Assembly: GCA_016190025.1 (NCBI GenBank)
Contig: JACPRG010000021.1
Span: forward strand, 1-28,500
DNA from: Candidatus Tectimicrobiota bacterium
GTDB lineage: Bacteria; UBA8248; JACPRG01
DNA length: 28,500 nt
Reading direction: 5' to 3'
In this document: in pieces, positions 21,355-28,500 of the stretch
How the letters are laid out: each line of letters starts with the position of its first letter
How positions within the stretch are numbered: position 1 is the first letter of the stretch
The notes under the pieces: generated by a model
What the model saw: the letters and a program-made list of their open reading frames with translations, nothing else
Told to the model about the DNA's origin: nothing
Database searches by the model: none
Translations under genes and position numbers: made by a program

Positions 21355-22758
21355 ATGCAGAGGGCGAGGTCGAAGAGTGGGGTGTCGAGGTTTGTGGAGT
21401 GGGGGGGGATCGGGGTGATCGCCCTGGGTTGGGTTGCGCTCGGCCTTGCCCCCCCCGCCGCTGCGGCGGAAAAAAGCGCGGGTTGTCCGAGGGTCGCGGA
21501 GAAGTTTCTGGAGGCGGCGGAGGCCGCGATGGAGCCGCGCGTCCGGGAGAATCTCATCCATAAGGCGATTGAGACCTGCCCGAACGAGGCGAACGCCTAC
21601 TATCAACTGGGCCGCCACTACCAAGCGCTGCACATGCGGAGCCGCGCTCGCGAGGCTTACCGGAAAGCCCTCGAGCATCTCCCGATCGCCGCCGACCTCC
21701 TCCGGGACATCGGAAAGCTGAACCCCCGGGACCCCAAGAGCGCCTTGTGGAACGTCGCCGGCTTTCTGATCCCTCCGGACGAGAGAGGAGAGAGCGACCC
21801 GCCGGAGGAGACGTCCCTCCAAGGGCTGATGGGGACGGTGCCCCAAGACCCGGAAGCCCGCCTCGCCCTGGCCAAGGAGCTGACGAGCATCGGCGCGGAG
21901 ATGATGGGGAAGAACCAGCCCGGTGGGCTGCCCCTGCTGGCGCGCGCCCTGGAGCTGGTCCCCTCTTATGAACGCGCCCGGACGATCCTGGTGCAACACT
22001 TCTACACCCTGGGTGATTATCACTTCAACGGAGAGTGGTTCGACAAGGCGGTGACTCAGTATCAGAGGGCCTTGGCCTACGCCCCGAACGACCCCCGCCT
22101 GCACCTTCGCATCGCCGAGGCCTACAGCCGGCTGAAGGCCCACGAAAAAGAGGCGCTCGTCCATTTCCGGAAGGCCGACGGCCTTTTCGCCCAGCGGGCG
22201 ACCCCGATGGGGGAGGAGGAGCGGGCGTCTTTCCGGCAACGGGTACTGTGGGGACTCGACAAGTATGACGAGAACCGGCCCGCGTACCGCAGGGCCCGGG
22301 GCAACGAAATCCGGCAGCAGGGCAAGGCCTACCTTGCCCAGGCGGATTACTTGAAAGCGGCGACGGCCTTTCAAAGGGCCATCGAGTGGTTGCCCGGGGA
22401 CGCCCTGCTGCATTTCGATGTGGCGATCGCCCTGAAGCAGCTGGACGCAGCCAAATCTCAGCGAGAGGCCATCCAGCACTTTGAGCGCGCCCTGGCCCTT
22501 TTCCGGACGAACCCGCCTCCTGAGGTGGCGAGACTGTCAGAGAGGTTTCAGGAGCGCGCGCGGATGGAGATCGACCACCTCACGGGCCGGAGCAATTCCT
22601 TCTACTACATCATGCAGCAGGTGGCCATGGGTGTGCAGGACCGGGCGATCGATCTCTCCCTCTTTATCGTCGCCTTCGCGGCAATCGCCGCCTACCTGCT
22701 CCGCGCGGGGTTGCGGCTCAGCGACCCTGGTCCCGAGGGGTCCTATCCCATCCGATAG
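21355..22758 (+). CDS. Secreted TPR protein with C-terminal membrane anchor (TPR-B)
   Basis: The 467-residue protein has an N-terminal signal or anchor (GIGVIALGWVALGLAPPAAAA), TPR-type repeats through the middle, and a C-terminal transmembrane helix (LSLFIVAFAAIAAYLLRAGL). It shares order and wording with TPR-A: GDYHFNGEWFDKAVTQYQRAL matches GDYHFRGEDYPEALKRYRQTL, and the region before the last repeat (YRRARGNEIRQQG, AIEWLPGD) matches YRRRAARQELNQAER, ALEWTPDD. Both therefore come from one gene, and both probably scaffold a periplasmic complex. ATG 21355 is chosen; GTG 21325 with AAGGGGG upstream is possible. The 3' end overlaps the convergent 137-residue gene by 41 bases. Confidence 0.85.
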   Translation: MQRARSKSGVSRFVEWGGIGVIALGWVALGLAPPAAAAEKSAGCPRVAEKFLEAAEAAMEPRVRENLIHKAIETCPNEANAYYQLGRHYQALHMRSRAREAYRKALEHLPIAADLLRDIGKLNPRDPKSALWNVAGFLIPPDERGESDPPEETSLQGLMGTVPQDPEARLALAKELTSIGAEMMGKNQPGGLPLLARALELVPSYERARTILVQHFYTLGDYHFNGEWFDKAVTQYQRALAYAPNDPRLHLRIAEAYSRLKAHEKEALVHFRKADGLFAQRATPMGEEERASFRQRVLWGLDKYDENRPAYRRARGNEIRQQGKAYLAQADYLKAATAFQRAIEWLPGDALLHFDVAIALKQLDAAKSQREAIQHFERALALFRTNPPPEVARLSERFQERARMEIDHLTGRSNSFYYIMQQVAMGVQDRAIDLSLFIVAFAAIAAYLLRAGLRLSDPGPEGSYPIR

Positions 22759-23131
22759 CGGCGCAGCGGACGGGCCGAACCTCCTCCGGGCGCAGCCGCA
22801 CTTGCCAGCAGAGGTTTTCCCACCGGTCGAACCTCCAGATCCGGTCCAGGACGATGTTTTGCTTGACCTGGTAAGTTCCCGGGGCTTCCCTCCGGGCGAT
22901 CCAGTCGTAGGAGCGGCCGTCGGTGTTGACCGCGTCCTCGGTCAAGTTGGTGACCTGCCGCCCCTGGACCAGGCCGATGGCCCGCTGGGCCTTCAGACGG
23001 TCTTGGATTTCGGCCGCCCAGCGAGATCCCGCCCCCCCGAACAGCGCCAGCACGATGAGACCCAGGGCGATGAGGGAAAGAGGAGGGGTCCGCGCTCGGG
23101 CGGCGGACGGGTCCGGGGACGCGGGGGTCAT
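22718..23131 (-). CDS. Small single-pass membrane protein, unknown function
   Basis: I do not recognise this 137-residue protein. It has a short polar N-terminus, one transmembrane helix at about residues 19-35 (LSLIALGLIVLALFGGA), and an outer domain with aromatic patches (YDWIARREAPGTYQVKQNIV, DRIWRFDRWENLCW). Topology suggests a periplasmic domain. It starts four bases after the stop of the glycosyltransferase, so the two are co-transcribed, and its 3' end overlaps the convergent TPR-B gene. Its ribosome site is weak, suggesting coupled translation. Confidence 0.7.
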   Translation of the reverse strand: MTPASPDPSAARARTPPLSLIALGLIVLALFGGAGSRWAAEIQDRLKAQRAIGLVQGRQVTNLTEDAVNTDGRSYDWIARREAPGTYQVKQNIVLDRIWRFDRWENLCWQVRLRPEEVRPVRCAAIGWDRTPRDQGR

Positions 23132-23135
23132 GGAG

Positions 23136-23849
23136 TCAGAACCTGTGGTTGCGCAGCAGGACGGCCCAGACGTACCAGCGGAGGTAGCTGCGGGCCACCT
23201 TGATCATCTTGAAGCTGGACTTTCCCGCGGTCCGCCCTTTCCAGGTCGTCGGGACTTCGGCGATCCGGTATCCCTTGAGAAAGGCCTTGACGCAGATTTC
23301 CAGGGAAGAAGCGAAGCCGGCCTCTTCCAGGGGCGTGGATTTCAGGATTTCCGTCCGGTACATCTTGAAGGCGTTGCTCACGTCGTGCGTGGGGATGCCC
23401 GTGAGCTTCTTCAGGCTCGCGCAGACGTGGCGGGAGAAAAATCCCTGAAGCGCCGGCCCGCCGAGGCGCCGGCCGCCGGGCATGTACCGGGAAGCGCAAA
23501 CGAGGTCGTACCCCTCCTCGATCTTCTCGTACATCTGGGGGACGGCGTCCGGGTCGTCGCAGAGGTCCGCCATCATCACCACCGTGATGGGGGTCTCGAC
23601 TTGCTCGAACCCGGACTTGAGGGCATTGGTGATCCCCCGAGGCCGCGGACTGTGGACCAGCCGGATGTTGGGGCGCCGCCGGGAGACCCCCTCCACGATC
23701 TCGGCCGTTCGGTCATTGGAGCTGTCGTTCACGACGATGACCCGGTGGGGGATCGCCAACCTCGCTTCCAGGGACTCTAACGTCTTCTCGATGTTCAGTT
23801 CTTCGTTGAGGGCCGGGATGACGACCGTAATCTTTGGGTCTTGGCTCAA
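23136..23849 (-). CDS. GT2 glycosyltransferase, polyprenol-phosphate sugar transferase-like
   Basis: The 237-residue protein has the GT-A core of the dolichol-phosphate mannose synthase group: ITVVIPALNEELNIEKTLES, VIVVNDSSNDRTAEIV, then MADLCDDPD in the metal-binding place, YDLVCASRYMPGG and THDVSNAFKMYRTEIL. There is no C-terminal membrane pair, so it is the soluble single-domain type acting at the inner-membrane face. It probably charges a lipid phosphate with a sugar for envelope glycans; sugar and acceptor are unknown. It is related in family, but not closely, to the glycosyltransferase at 3244-4125. It sits between a secreted protein gene and the small membrane protein gene on the same strand. 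Confidence 0.88.
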   Translation of the reverse strand: MSQDPKITVVIPALNEELNIEKTLESLEARLAIPHRVIVVNDSSNDRTAEIVEGVSRRRPNIRLVHSPRPRGITNALKSGFEQVETPITVVMMADLCDDPDAVPQMYEKIEEGYDLVCASRYMPGGRRLGGPALQGFFSRHVCASLKKLTGIPTHDVSNAFKMYRTEILKSTPLEEAGFASSLEICVKAFLKGYRIAEVPTTWKGRTAGKSSFKMIKVARSYLRWYVWAVLLRNHRF

Positions 23850-24022
23850 GGCCGGGGCTCCGCTTCAAGAAAGACCGAAAAACCTTTTCGGGCGCGTCCG
23901 TGGTGAAAGCACTTATTCTAATCCAACGGGGATCGGAAGGGGTAGGAAATCTTGCCGGCGCGAGGAGCGGGCGACGGGCTTCGCCGGATCGACGGCCGGG
24001 CGAGCCCTTCGGCGATGGACCC

Positions 24023-24613
24023 TCAAAATCCCCGGCCCCTTCTGCCCGGTAAACCCCTTCCGCCGCGGTCGAGGGGGAAGACTTCCAAATATACGATCCC
24101 CAGCCGTTTTGAATCGTCTTTTCCTCCGGGTGGCGGGGGGAGAGGATTGGCGGGGGCCCGCTCGTCGAATTCGAATCGATGTACCTGGGCGGGACTGAGT
24201 CCGCCGCCGGCGTCCCGAAGCTGGACGTGAATCTCCATGGGAAGCTTTTCGAAATCGCGCGATTGAACAAAAGGGACGGATGCGACGGTGTCGATTTCGA
24301 TCTTGCCGCTCACCTGGCGGCGAGACTCCTGGGAGAGGGGAAAAGACCCGGATGCGATGTTCCCCCGGCCGGCCGCCCAGACCCGGAAGACGATTTCCTT
24401 CAGGTCGGCGGCGCCCGCCTCTCCCGTGATGAAGATCGGAAGCCTGCCGCCCACGACCACGGCGGACGGCCCGTGCAGCGCCTGCAGGGCGGGGGGCCTT
24501 CGGGTTGTCTGCTGTTCCACCGCGGTTCGGGGGACTTCCTCGGCGGCGAGGAGCAACCCCTGGCTGCCTGCCAGGACCGCGAGGATTCCAACGGCGAGGA
24601 GGGACGGCTTCAT
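24023..24613 (-). CDS. Secreted protein of unknown function, paired with 24755-25471
   Basis: The 196-residue protein has a clear signal peptide (MKPSLLAVGILAVLAGSQGL, cleavage near LLAAE). The mature part looks like a single beta-rich domain: VVVGGRLPIFITGEAGAADL, then EIVFRVWAAGRG, and near the end LPMEIHVQLRDAGGGLSP followed by HRFEFD. The C-terminal tail is Gly/Arg/Pro-rich. I know no family for it. The same layout is seen in the divergent gene at 24755, which suggests distant relation. ATG 24613 has GGAG seven bases upstream. The glycosyltransferase gene follows after a 173-base gap with no gene. Confidence 0.7.
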   Translation of the reverse strand: MKPSLLAVGILAVLAGSQGLLLAAEEVPRTAVEQQTTRRPPALQALHGPSAVVVGGRLPIFITGEAGAADLKEIVFRVWAAGRGNIASGSFPLSQESRRQVSGKIEIDTVASVPFVQSRDFEKLPMEIHVQLRDAGGGLSPAQVHRFEFDERAPANPLPPPPGGKDDSKRLGIVYLEVFPLDRGGRGLPGRRGRGF

Positions 24614-24660
24614 GGGTCTTCTCCGTTCACATCAGAGGTTGGATGGTGGCGCGGCGCCGC

Positions 24661-24680
24661 CGGATGACGCGATTCATCCG
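24661..24680. promoter_or_regulatory. 7-bp inverted repeat in the divergent promoter region (possible operator)
   Basis: CGGATGA (24661-24667) and TCATCCG (24674-24680) form a perfect inverted repeat with a six-base spacer. It covers the -35 box of the promoter reading right and lies 48 bases before the left-reading start, so a bound protein could control both secreted-protein genes. Confidence 0.35.
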
Positions 24681-24692
24681 ACCCTGTATAAT
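24664..24692 (+). promoter_or_regulatory. Sigma-70 type promoter for the 24755 gene
   Basis: ATGACG (24664-24669, four of six) is followed after 17 bases by a perfect TATAAT (24687-24692). Transcription would begin near 24699, about 56 bases before the ATG. Confidence 0.5.
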
Positions 24693-24754
24693 TTTGTCGC
24701 CGCTCGGAGAATTGGCGATAGGCGGGACAGATATTCTGGGAGGGGGTGCGTCCC

Positions 24755-25471
24755 ATGGCCGCTTTTTCGGTCCGCCGGATGGGAGAGTGGAGACGCCTTT
24801 TTTTTGCGGCGTCGGTCCTTGTCCTGATTTCCTGGCCTTTGCCCGTGGCGTTTTCCCAGTTGCCCGAATTTCTCAGGCCGAAGGACCTGCCTTTGGAGGC
24901 CCCCCCTCCGCCTTCAACGCCCCCTGGAACTTCCAGGTCCAGCCTGCCCGAGGTACGAGGCCCCACCCCCCGGATCGCGTTCGTTCAGGCCGCGAAACTT
25001 CTGCATCCCGGGGAGATTTGGGAGGTGTTCATCGTCCTGGAGGACGCGGAGGAGGACCTCAAGAGCCTGGAATGGGAGCTTCGCCAGGAGGGGCCCGGCG
25101 GAACCTCTCAGGGGGCGATCTCCCTCGTGCTGCCGAGAAGCAAGCCGAAGGAGGGCCAAGAGGTGTTCCAGGAAGACCGGATTGGCAAGCTGGCGGGATT
25201 CCTGGAATTGGATACGGGCGGACCAGACGTCCTGCGGCATCCGGGGAGGTTCGATGGGATTCGGATGACGTTGAGTCTGACGGCGGTTGACGCGAACGGG
25301 CTGCGAAGCGAGAGACGGAACCTTGACCTGACGCTTCGCCTTGGCGCCCCGAGGACCCTCCCCCCCGTCCAGCCGGGCGTATCGTTCCGCCACCGGATAG
25401 GGGCCATCCACGCCGTCTTCCCCGACCCGCTGAGGCGCCGGGAGATCCCCCCGGCGGAAAGAGCCCGGTGA
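24755..25471 (+). CDS. Secreted protein of unknown function, paired with 24023-24613
   Basis: The 238-residue protein has a signal sequence after an Arg-rich start (LFFAASVLVLISWPLP, cleavage near AFSQ) and a Pro-rich linker. A beta-rich domain begins near IAFVQAAKLLHPGEIWEVFI. Its later parts DLKSLEWELRQEGPG, SQGAISLVL and IRMTLSLTAVDANGLRSERR line up in order with DLKEIVFRVWAAGRG, ASGSFPLS and LPMEIHVQLRDAGGGLSPAQ of the divergent gene. Function is unknown. ATG 24755 has GGGAGG about 11 bases upstream; a GTG at 24746 is too near to it. The product is likely periplasmic. Confidence 0.7.
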   Translation: MAAFSVRRMGEWRRLFFAASVLVLISWPLPVAFSQLPEFLRPKDLPLEAPPPPSTPPGTSRSSLPEVRGPTPRIAFVQAAKLLHPGEIWEVFIVLEDAEEDLKSLEWELRQEGPGGTSQGAISLVLPRSKPKEGQEVFQEDRIGKLAGFLELDTGGPDVLRHPGRFDGIRMTLSLTAVDANGLRSERRNLDLTLRLGAPRTLPPVQPGVSFRHRIGAIHAVFPDPLRRREIPPAERAR

Positions 25472-25473
25472 CG

Positions 25474-25493
25474 GGTCCCCCACCGTCGGGACC
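25474..25493. terminator. Inverted repeat in a convergent gap
   Basis: GGTCCC (25474-25479) and GGGACC (25488-25493) lie just after the stop of the secreted protein gene, in the 129-base gap before the ubiD stop. The stem is GC-rich without a T-tract, so it may end transcription weakly. The rest of the gap shows nothing. Confidence 0.25.
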
Positions 25494-25600
25494 GGCCCCA
25501 CCCGCGGCCCGCTGTCGCGTCCGAGTCGGGGTCGAGTTCACTCCCGGGGGGCGCGAGGAATGTCTTGAGGGGAAAAACTCTGGAAGTGTCCCCGGAGGCT

Positions 25601-26983
25601 TCAAGGCGACAGCCCTCGGAGTTTTTCCCGCACCCCCCGGAGGATCTCCTCGGGGAGGGTGCACCGCTCGGCGGTCCAGCCCTCCAGGGGGGCGGTGGCG
25701 TCGATTCCCACCTTCGCCGTGAGTCCCCGGTCGCTGGAGGGATCCAGGATGGCCCCCATGGAGTGCGGAACCACGAAGAGCCCCCGGTCGGCCTGCATCC
25801 GCGTCGCCACCGCCCACAAGACCTCCTCTTCGTTGTAGACGTCCACGTCCTCGTCCACGACCACGACCCACTTCAGGCTCAAATCCTCGCCCATGGCGGC
25901 GAAGATGGCGCTTTTGGCCTGACCCTCGGCCGTCTTCTTCATCGAGATGTAACAGTGGAACCGGCAGGCCCCCGAGGGCGGGTAGCTCACGGCCCGGACG
26001 GTCGGCACGACGCCTTTGAGCGTCTGGTAGATCCGGCACTCGCCCGGGACGCGCAGGAGTCCCGTGTGCTCGGCGGAGTTGCCCGAAACAATGTCCTGGA
26101 AAATGGCGTCTCGGCGGTGCGTCACCGCCGTCACCTCCATGACGTGGCGGGTGGAGGCGCGCGAGGCGTAGCCGGTGAATTCGGCGAAAGGGCCTTCCGC
26201 CTCCCGGACGCCGGGGAGGATGCGGCCTTCCAGGACGACCTCGGCGTGGGCCGGGACTTCGAGGCCCACCGTCCGGCACGGGACGATCTCCAGCGGCTCC
26301 CCGAGAAACGATCCTGCCACCTCGAACTCGTCGGCCTGGATCGGCCCCTTCCACAGACCCGCCCCGAGGCAGAAGAGGGGGTGGGCCCCGATGACGACGG
26401 CGACCTCCAGGGGTTCGCCCCGCTCCTCGATTCGCTGCTGGTACGACCAGAGGTGCCGCCGGCTGTGAAGGCTCGTCCCCAGGCGGTTTCTGGCTTTCAC
26501 CTGGAGGCGGTGGAAAGAGCCGTTGCGCGCGCCAGTGTCCGGGTCCTTGGCCACCAGGACGCCTGCCGTGAAGTAAGGCCCGGCGTCTTCGCGAAAGTGG
26601 GTGATGAGCGGCAGGCGAAAGAGGTCCACCTCCTCTCCCGTCCAGACGCAGTCCTGAACGGGGCCGCTCGACAGCGCCCTCGGGGGGAGAGGGTTCTGGT
26701 CCCGCCGGACCCAGGTCTCCAGCAGGTCCTCTTCCGGCGCGCCGAGGGCTTGGGCGAAGCGCTTCCTTGTCCCGTACACGTTGGCCACCACCGGAAAGCC
26801 GGTCCCTTCGACCCTCTCGAACCAGAGGATCGGGGATTTCCCCTGGCGCTCCAGCTCCAGGGCCATGGCCGTCGTCTCGAAGCGGTTGGAGACGGGTCCC
26901 CGGACCCGGAGGAGGTCGCCGGGGCTCTGTTCTTCCACCTGACAAAGAAAGCTTCTCAAGTCTTGGGATGAATGGGACGCCAC
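25601..26983 (-). CDS. UbiD-family prenylated-FMN decarboxylase
   Basis: The 460-residue protein is a full-length member of the UbiD family, which uses prenylated FMN for reversible decarboxylation of aromatic or alpha,beta-unsaturated acids. Cofactor and metal contacts are expected in NGSFHRLQVK (residues 154-163), and the catalytic glutamates in EGPFAEFTGY (263-272), the E-G-P-x-x-E pattern of the family. ILWFERV, FREDAGPYFTAGV and the late VVVVDEDVDVYNEEEV also match. It is likely a catabolic or detoxifying decarboxylase rather than the ubiquinone enzyme, but sequence alone does not decide. No ubiX is next to it, so the prFMN supply is elsewhere. Start ATG 26983 opens MASHSSQDLRSFL; the gene is divergent from the TAXI transporter. 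Confidence 0.92.
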   Translation of the reverse strand: MASHSSQDLRSFLCQVEEQSPGDLLRVRGPVSNRFETTAMALELERQGKSPILWFERVEGTGFPVVANVYGTRKRFAQALGAPEEDLLETWVRRDQNPLPPRALSSGPVQDCVWTGEEVDLFRLPLITHFREDAGPYFTAGVLVAKDPDTGARNGSFHRLQVKARNRLGTSLHSRRHLWSYQQRIEERGEPLEVAVVIGAHPLFCLGAGLWKGPIQADEFEVAGSFLGEPLEIVPCRTVGLEVPAHAEVVLEGRILPGVREAEGPFAEFTGYASRASTRHVMEVTAVTHRRDAIFQDIVSGNSAEHTGLLRVPGECRIYQTLKGVVPTVRAVSYPPSGACRFHCYISMKKTAEGQAKSAIFAAMGEDLSLKWVVVVDEDVDVYNEEEVLWAVATRMQADRGLFVVPHSMGAILDPSSDRGLTAKVGIDATAPLEGWTAERCTLPEEILRGVREKLRGLSP

Positions 26984-27051
26984 GACTCTTTCCCTGGATT
27001 GCGCGGGATGGCGGGCGATGGAAGCGCGCCGCGTCTCGCTTCGGAAACCTG

Positions 27052-27080
27052 TTGATTCAGAATCATCGGAATGTTAGCAT
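27052..27080 (+). promoter_or_regulatory. Promoter for the TAXI gene, with overlapping palindrome
   Basis: TTGATT (27052-27057) and TAGCAT (27075-27080) are 17 bases apart. TGATTCAGAATCA (27053-27065), a perfect 6-bp inverted repeat around one base, covers the -35 box and could be a repressor site. The leader to ATG 27185 is about 98 bases. Confidence 0.5.
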
Positions 27081-27184
27081 TTGCGCGTCATCTTTCCCAC
27101 AAGTCGGAGGAGGGGTTTTGTGGGTCCGTCGGCCGCAAGGGCCGGCCGGGCTGATCTGTTGCAGACCCGAGGGAGGACATCACG

Positions 27185-28168
27185 ATGGGGAGAAAGCTCT
27201 TCACTGTCCTGGCGGCGCTCAGCCTTTTGTGGGGGGTGAGTATCGCGGCGGGGTCCGGCTCGGCCGCTGAGCGGGTGTTTCTGAAAATCGGCTCTTCCAG
27301 CCTGGGCGGGTCCTGGTTTCCCACCATGTCCCTGACCGCCAGCGTGATTAACTACAAAGTCCCCGGCGTGGTCTCCACCGTCACGACGGGAGGCGCCATC
27401 ACCAACGTTCAAAACATCGAGAGCGGCACCATCGACATGGGCCTCTCCTACACGGGGACCGTCGCCGAGGCCTGGGACGGCAAGGGGCCCTTCAAAAAGC
27501 CCCACCGGAACATCCGCGCCATCGGGGGCTATTTCCAGTCCGCTTTCTCGATCGCCGTCCTCGCCCGCAGCCCCATCCGCACCTTCTACGACATCAAGGG
27601 GAAGCGGACCACGGCCGGGAAAAAGGGCTGGGGCTCGACGTTGGCGTATGCGCGCATGCTGGAGGCCCACGGCTTGAGCTTCGACAAGGTCCGGGAAGCC
27701 GGGGGCAAGGTGAGCCACGTGGGGTGGGGCGACGCCGTCCTGCTCATGAAGGACCGCCAGGTGGATGTCATCCAGCTGGCGCAGCCCATCCCCAATCCCC
27801 TCATCATGGAGCTCGAAGCCTCCTTCCCGGTCCGCGTGTTGGGGATCGAAAAGCCCATCCTTGAGAAGATCGTGAATCGGTACAAGGGATACGTGGCGGT
27901 GAAGGTCCCGAAGGGGATGTACAAGGGCCAGGACGCCGACGCCTGGACCATCGCCGACAACGACCTGCTGGTCGCGGGCGCCCGGATGCCGGAGGACCTG
28001 GCTTACAAGATCACCCAGGCGATCTACGAAAACCCCGCGCTGTTCGAGAAGCTTGCCTGGCTGAAGGGGATGACCTGGAAGAGGGCGGCCGAGGGCGTCG
28101 AGATTCCCTTCCACCGCGGCGCGGCCCGCTACTTCAAAGAGAAGGGGCTCTCCGTTCGGTCCGAGTAG
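27185..28168 (+). CDS. TAXI family TRAP transporter solute-binding protein
   Basis: The 327-residue protein has a signal peptide (about residues 1-28, ending GSGSAAE). It then has the TAXI opening LKIGSSSLGGSWFPTMSLTA, followed by STVTTGGAITNVQNIESGTIDMGLS, IRAIGGYFQSAFSIAVLARS and IKGKRTTAGKKGWGSTLAY. TAXI proteins bind a small acid (often glutamate or another carboxylate) in the periplasm and hand it to a fused TRAP permease driven by an ion gradient. GGAGG lies eight bases before ATG 27185. The permease gene starts 105 bases downstream, past a strong hairpin. Ligand is not known; the neighbouring UbiD decarboxylase hints at an aromatic or unsaturated acid, which is only a guess. Confidence 0.94.
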   Translation: MGRKLFTVLAALSLLWGVSIAAGSGSAAERVFLKIGSSSLGGSWFPTMSLTASVINYKVPGVVSTVTTGGAITNVQNIESGTIDMGLSYTGTVAEAWDGKGPFKKPHRNIRAIGGYFQSAFSIAVLARSPIRTFYDIKGKRTTAGKKGWGSTLAYARMLEAHGLSFDKVREAGGKVSHVGWGDAVLLMKDRQVDVIQLAQPIPNPLIMELEASFPVRVLGIEKPILEKIVNRYKGYVAVKVPKGMYKGQDADAWTIADNDLLVAGARMPEDLAYKITQAIYENPALFEKLAWLKGMTWKRAAEGVEIPFHRGAARYFKEKGLSVRSE

Positions 28169-28196
28169 GGGAGCGAAGCCCTTTTTCGCCCCGATC

Positions 28197-28231
28197 CCGC
28201 CGGGGGGAGGTCCTGGGCCTCTCCCCGGCGG
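28197..28231 (+). other. Strong intercistronic hairpin between TAXI gene and permease
   Basis: Two 14-base arms (28197-28210 and 28218-28231) pair fully with one G-U pair around a seven-base loop. There is no T-tract after it. Such hairpins after a binding-protein gene usually protect its message and lower permease output, keeping binding protein in excess. Confidence 0.75.
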
Positions 28232-28273
28232 CCTTGTCCGCGAGTGAGTGAACGTCGTCCGGCGGAGGGAGCC

Positions 28274-28500
28274 TTGCGCGCCGAAGTCATAGAACCGAGG
28301 GGAAAAACGCCCGGGACGCTGTGGAACCGCGCGGCGAGCGGGGTCGCCATTGTCTTCATGGCGTTTCACCTGTACACCGCCTATTTCGGGATCTTCGAGG
28401 CCTACTTTCAGCGCTCCATTGACGTCACGTTCATTCTCCTTCTGATTTTTCTGATTCATCCCCTGAGCCGCCGGGCGCCGGACAACCGTTTGCTTCTGGC
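28274..28500 (+). CDS. TRAP transporter fused permease (partial, N-terminus)
   Basis: The frame runs off the right edge. It reads LWNRAASGVAIVFMAFHLYT, then AYFGIFEAYFQRSIDVTF and a hydrophobic ILLLIFLIHPL, which matches the first helices of fused DctQ-DctM permeases that serve TAXI proteins. TTG 28274 is chosen since GGAGG lies five bases upstream and the frame opens polar (LRAEVIEPRGKT) before the first helix; GTG 28244 and ATG 28360 are alternatives. The 105-base space after the TAXI gene and shared direction make the two an operon. Confidence 0.82.
   Translation, partial: MRAEVIEPRGKTPGTLWNRAASGVAIVFMAFHLYTAYFGIFEAYFQRSIDVTFILLLIFLIHPLSRRAPDNRLLL

Noticed and set aside
20101..22479. 792-codon open frame antisense to the M16 and TPR-B genes
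   Set aside because: It spans two well-supported genes and the promoter between them, with no recognisable domain.
25059..26945. 628-codon open frame in the ubiD region, same strand but another frame
   Set aside because: The UbiD frame has family motifs throughout; this one is Arg/Gly/Pro-rich and runs on into an opposite-strand gene.
27074..28459. 461-codon open frame antisense to the TAXI gene
   Set aside because: It covers a strong signal-peptide-bearing gene, its promoter side and the hairpin; no domain seen.

Overview
This is a GC-rich, gene-dense window of bacterial chromosome with about 33 genes on both strands. It opens inside one gene and closes inside another. The organism is Gram-negative: it has a lipoprotein lytic transglycosylase of the MltD type and a LapB-type lipopolysaccharide-assembly protein. 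The ribosomal-protein operon order (rplU, rpmA, obg, proB, nadD, rsfS), the many solute-binding proteins for TRAP and NMT1 systems, the amino-acid-synthesis (DUF1185) protein and a probable selenoprotein together suggest an uncultured lineage near Desulfobacterota, Methylomirabilota/Rokubacteria or Tectomicrobia. That placement is inference; there is no rRNA here to settle it. I saw no tRNA, CRISPR array, insertion sequence or phage gene.

Left part (1-6232): the window starts with an OsmC-family gene on the minus strand. Its peroxidatic cysteine codon position is TGA, and a perfect hairpin follows it, which indicates selenocysteine. Next come a fold-type IV aminotransferase, a secreted TPR protein with a C-terminal membrane anchor (TPR-A) and a polyprenyl-phosphate-type glycosyltransferase, all on the minus strand. 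An MFS carrier on the plus strand converges with a DUF1185-family gene.

Centre (6470-13939): a plus-strand mltD gene with two LysM domains has its own promoter. Facing it is a long minus-strand operon read from 13819 down to 8140: L21, L27, Obg GTPase, glutamate 5-kinase, NadD, RsfS, a DksA-type regulator and a LapA-LapB fusion. ATGA overlaps and short gaps tie it together, and a consensus-like promoter lies upstream at 13911-13939. It joins ribosome assembly, NAD and proline synthesis, transcription control and envelope assembly.

Right-centre (14263-19638): an orphan NMT1-type binding protein, endonuclease V and a small charged protein lie on the minus strand. Three tandem RidA genes follow on the plus strand, and then a minus-strand group encoding a cysteine hydrolase, a metallophosphoesterase and an ABM-domain protein.

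Right part (19966-28500): an M16 zinc peptidase and a second membrane-anchored TPR protein (TPR-B, paralogous to TPR-A) are on the plus strand. They converge on a minus-strand group of a secreted protein, a GT2 glycosyltransferase and a small membrane protein. A second secreted protein is divergent from that group. A UbiD-type decarboxylase follows, and the window ends with a TAXI-type TRAP transporter (binding protein, strong intercistronic hairpin, start of the fused permease).

The most notable signals are the probable OsmC selenoprotein, the duplicated TPR/glycosyltransferase pairing, the tandem RidA cluster with a near-identical internal block, the LapA-LapB fusion, and a dispersed palindromic repeat with core GAGGTC-N3-GACCTC.
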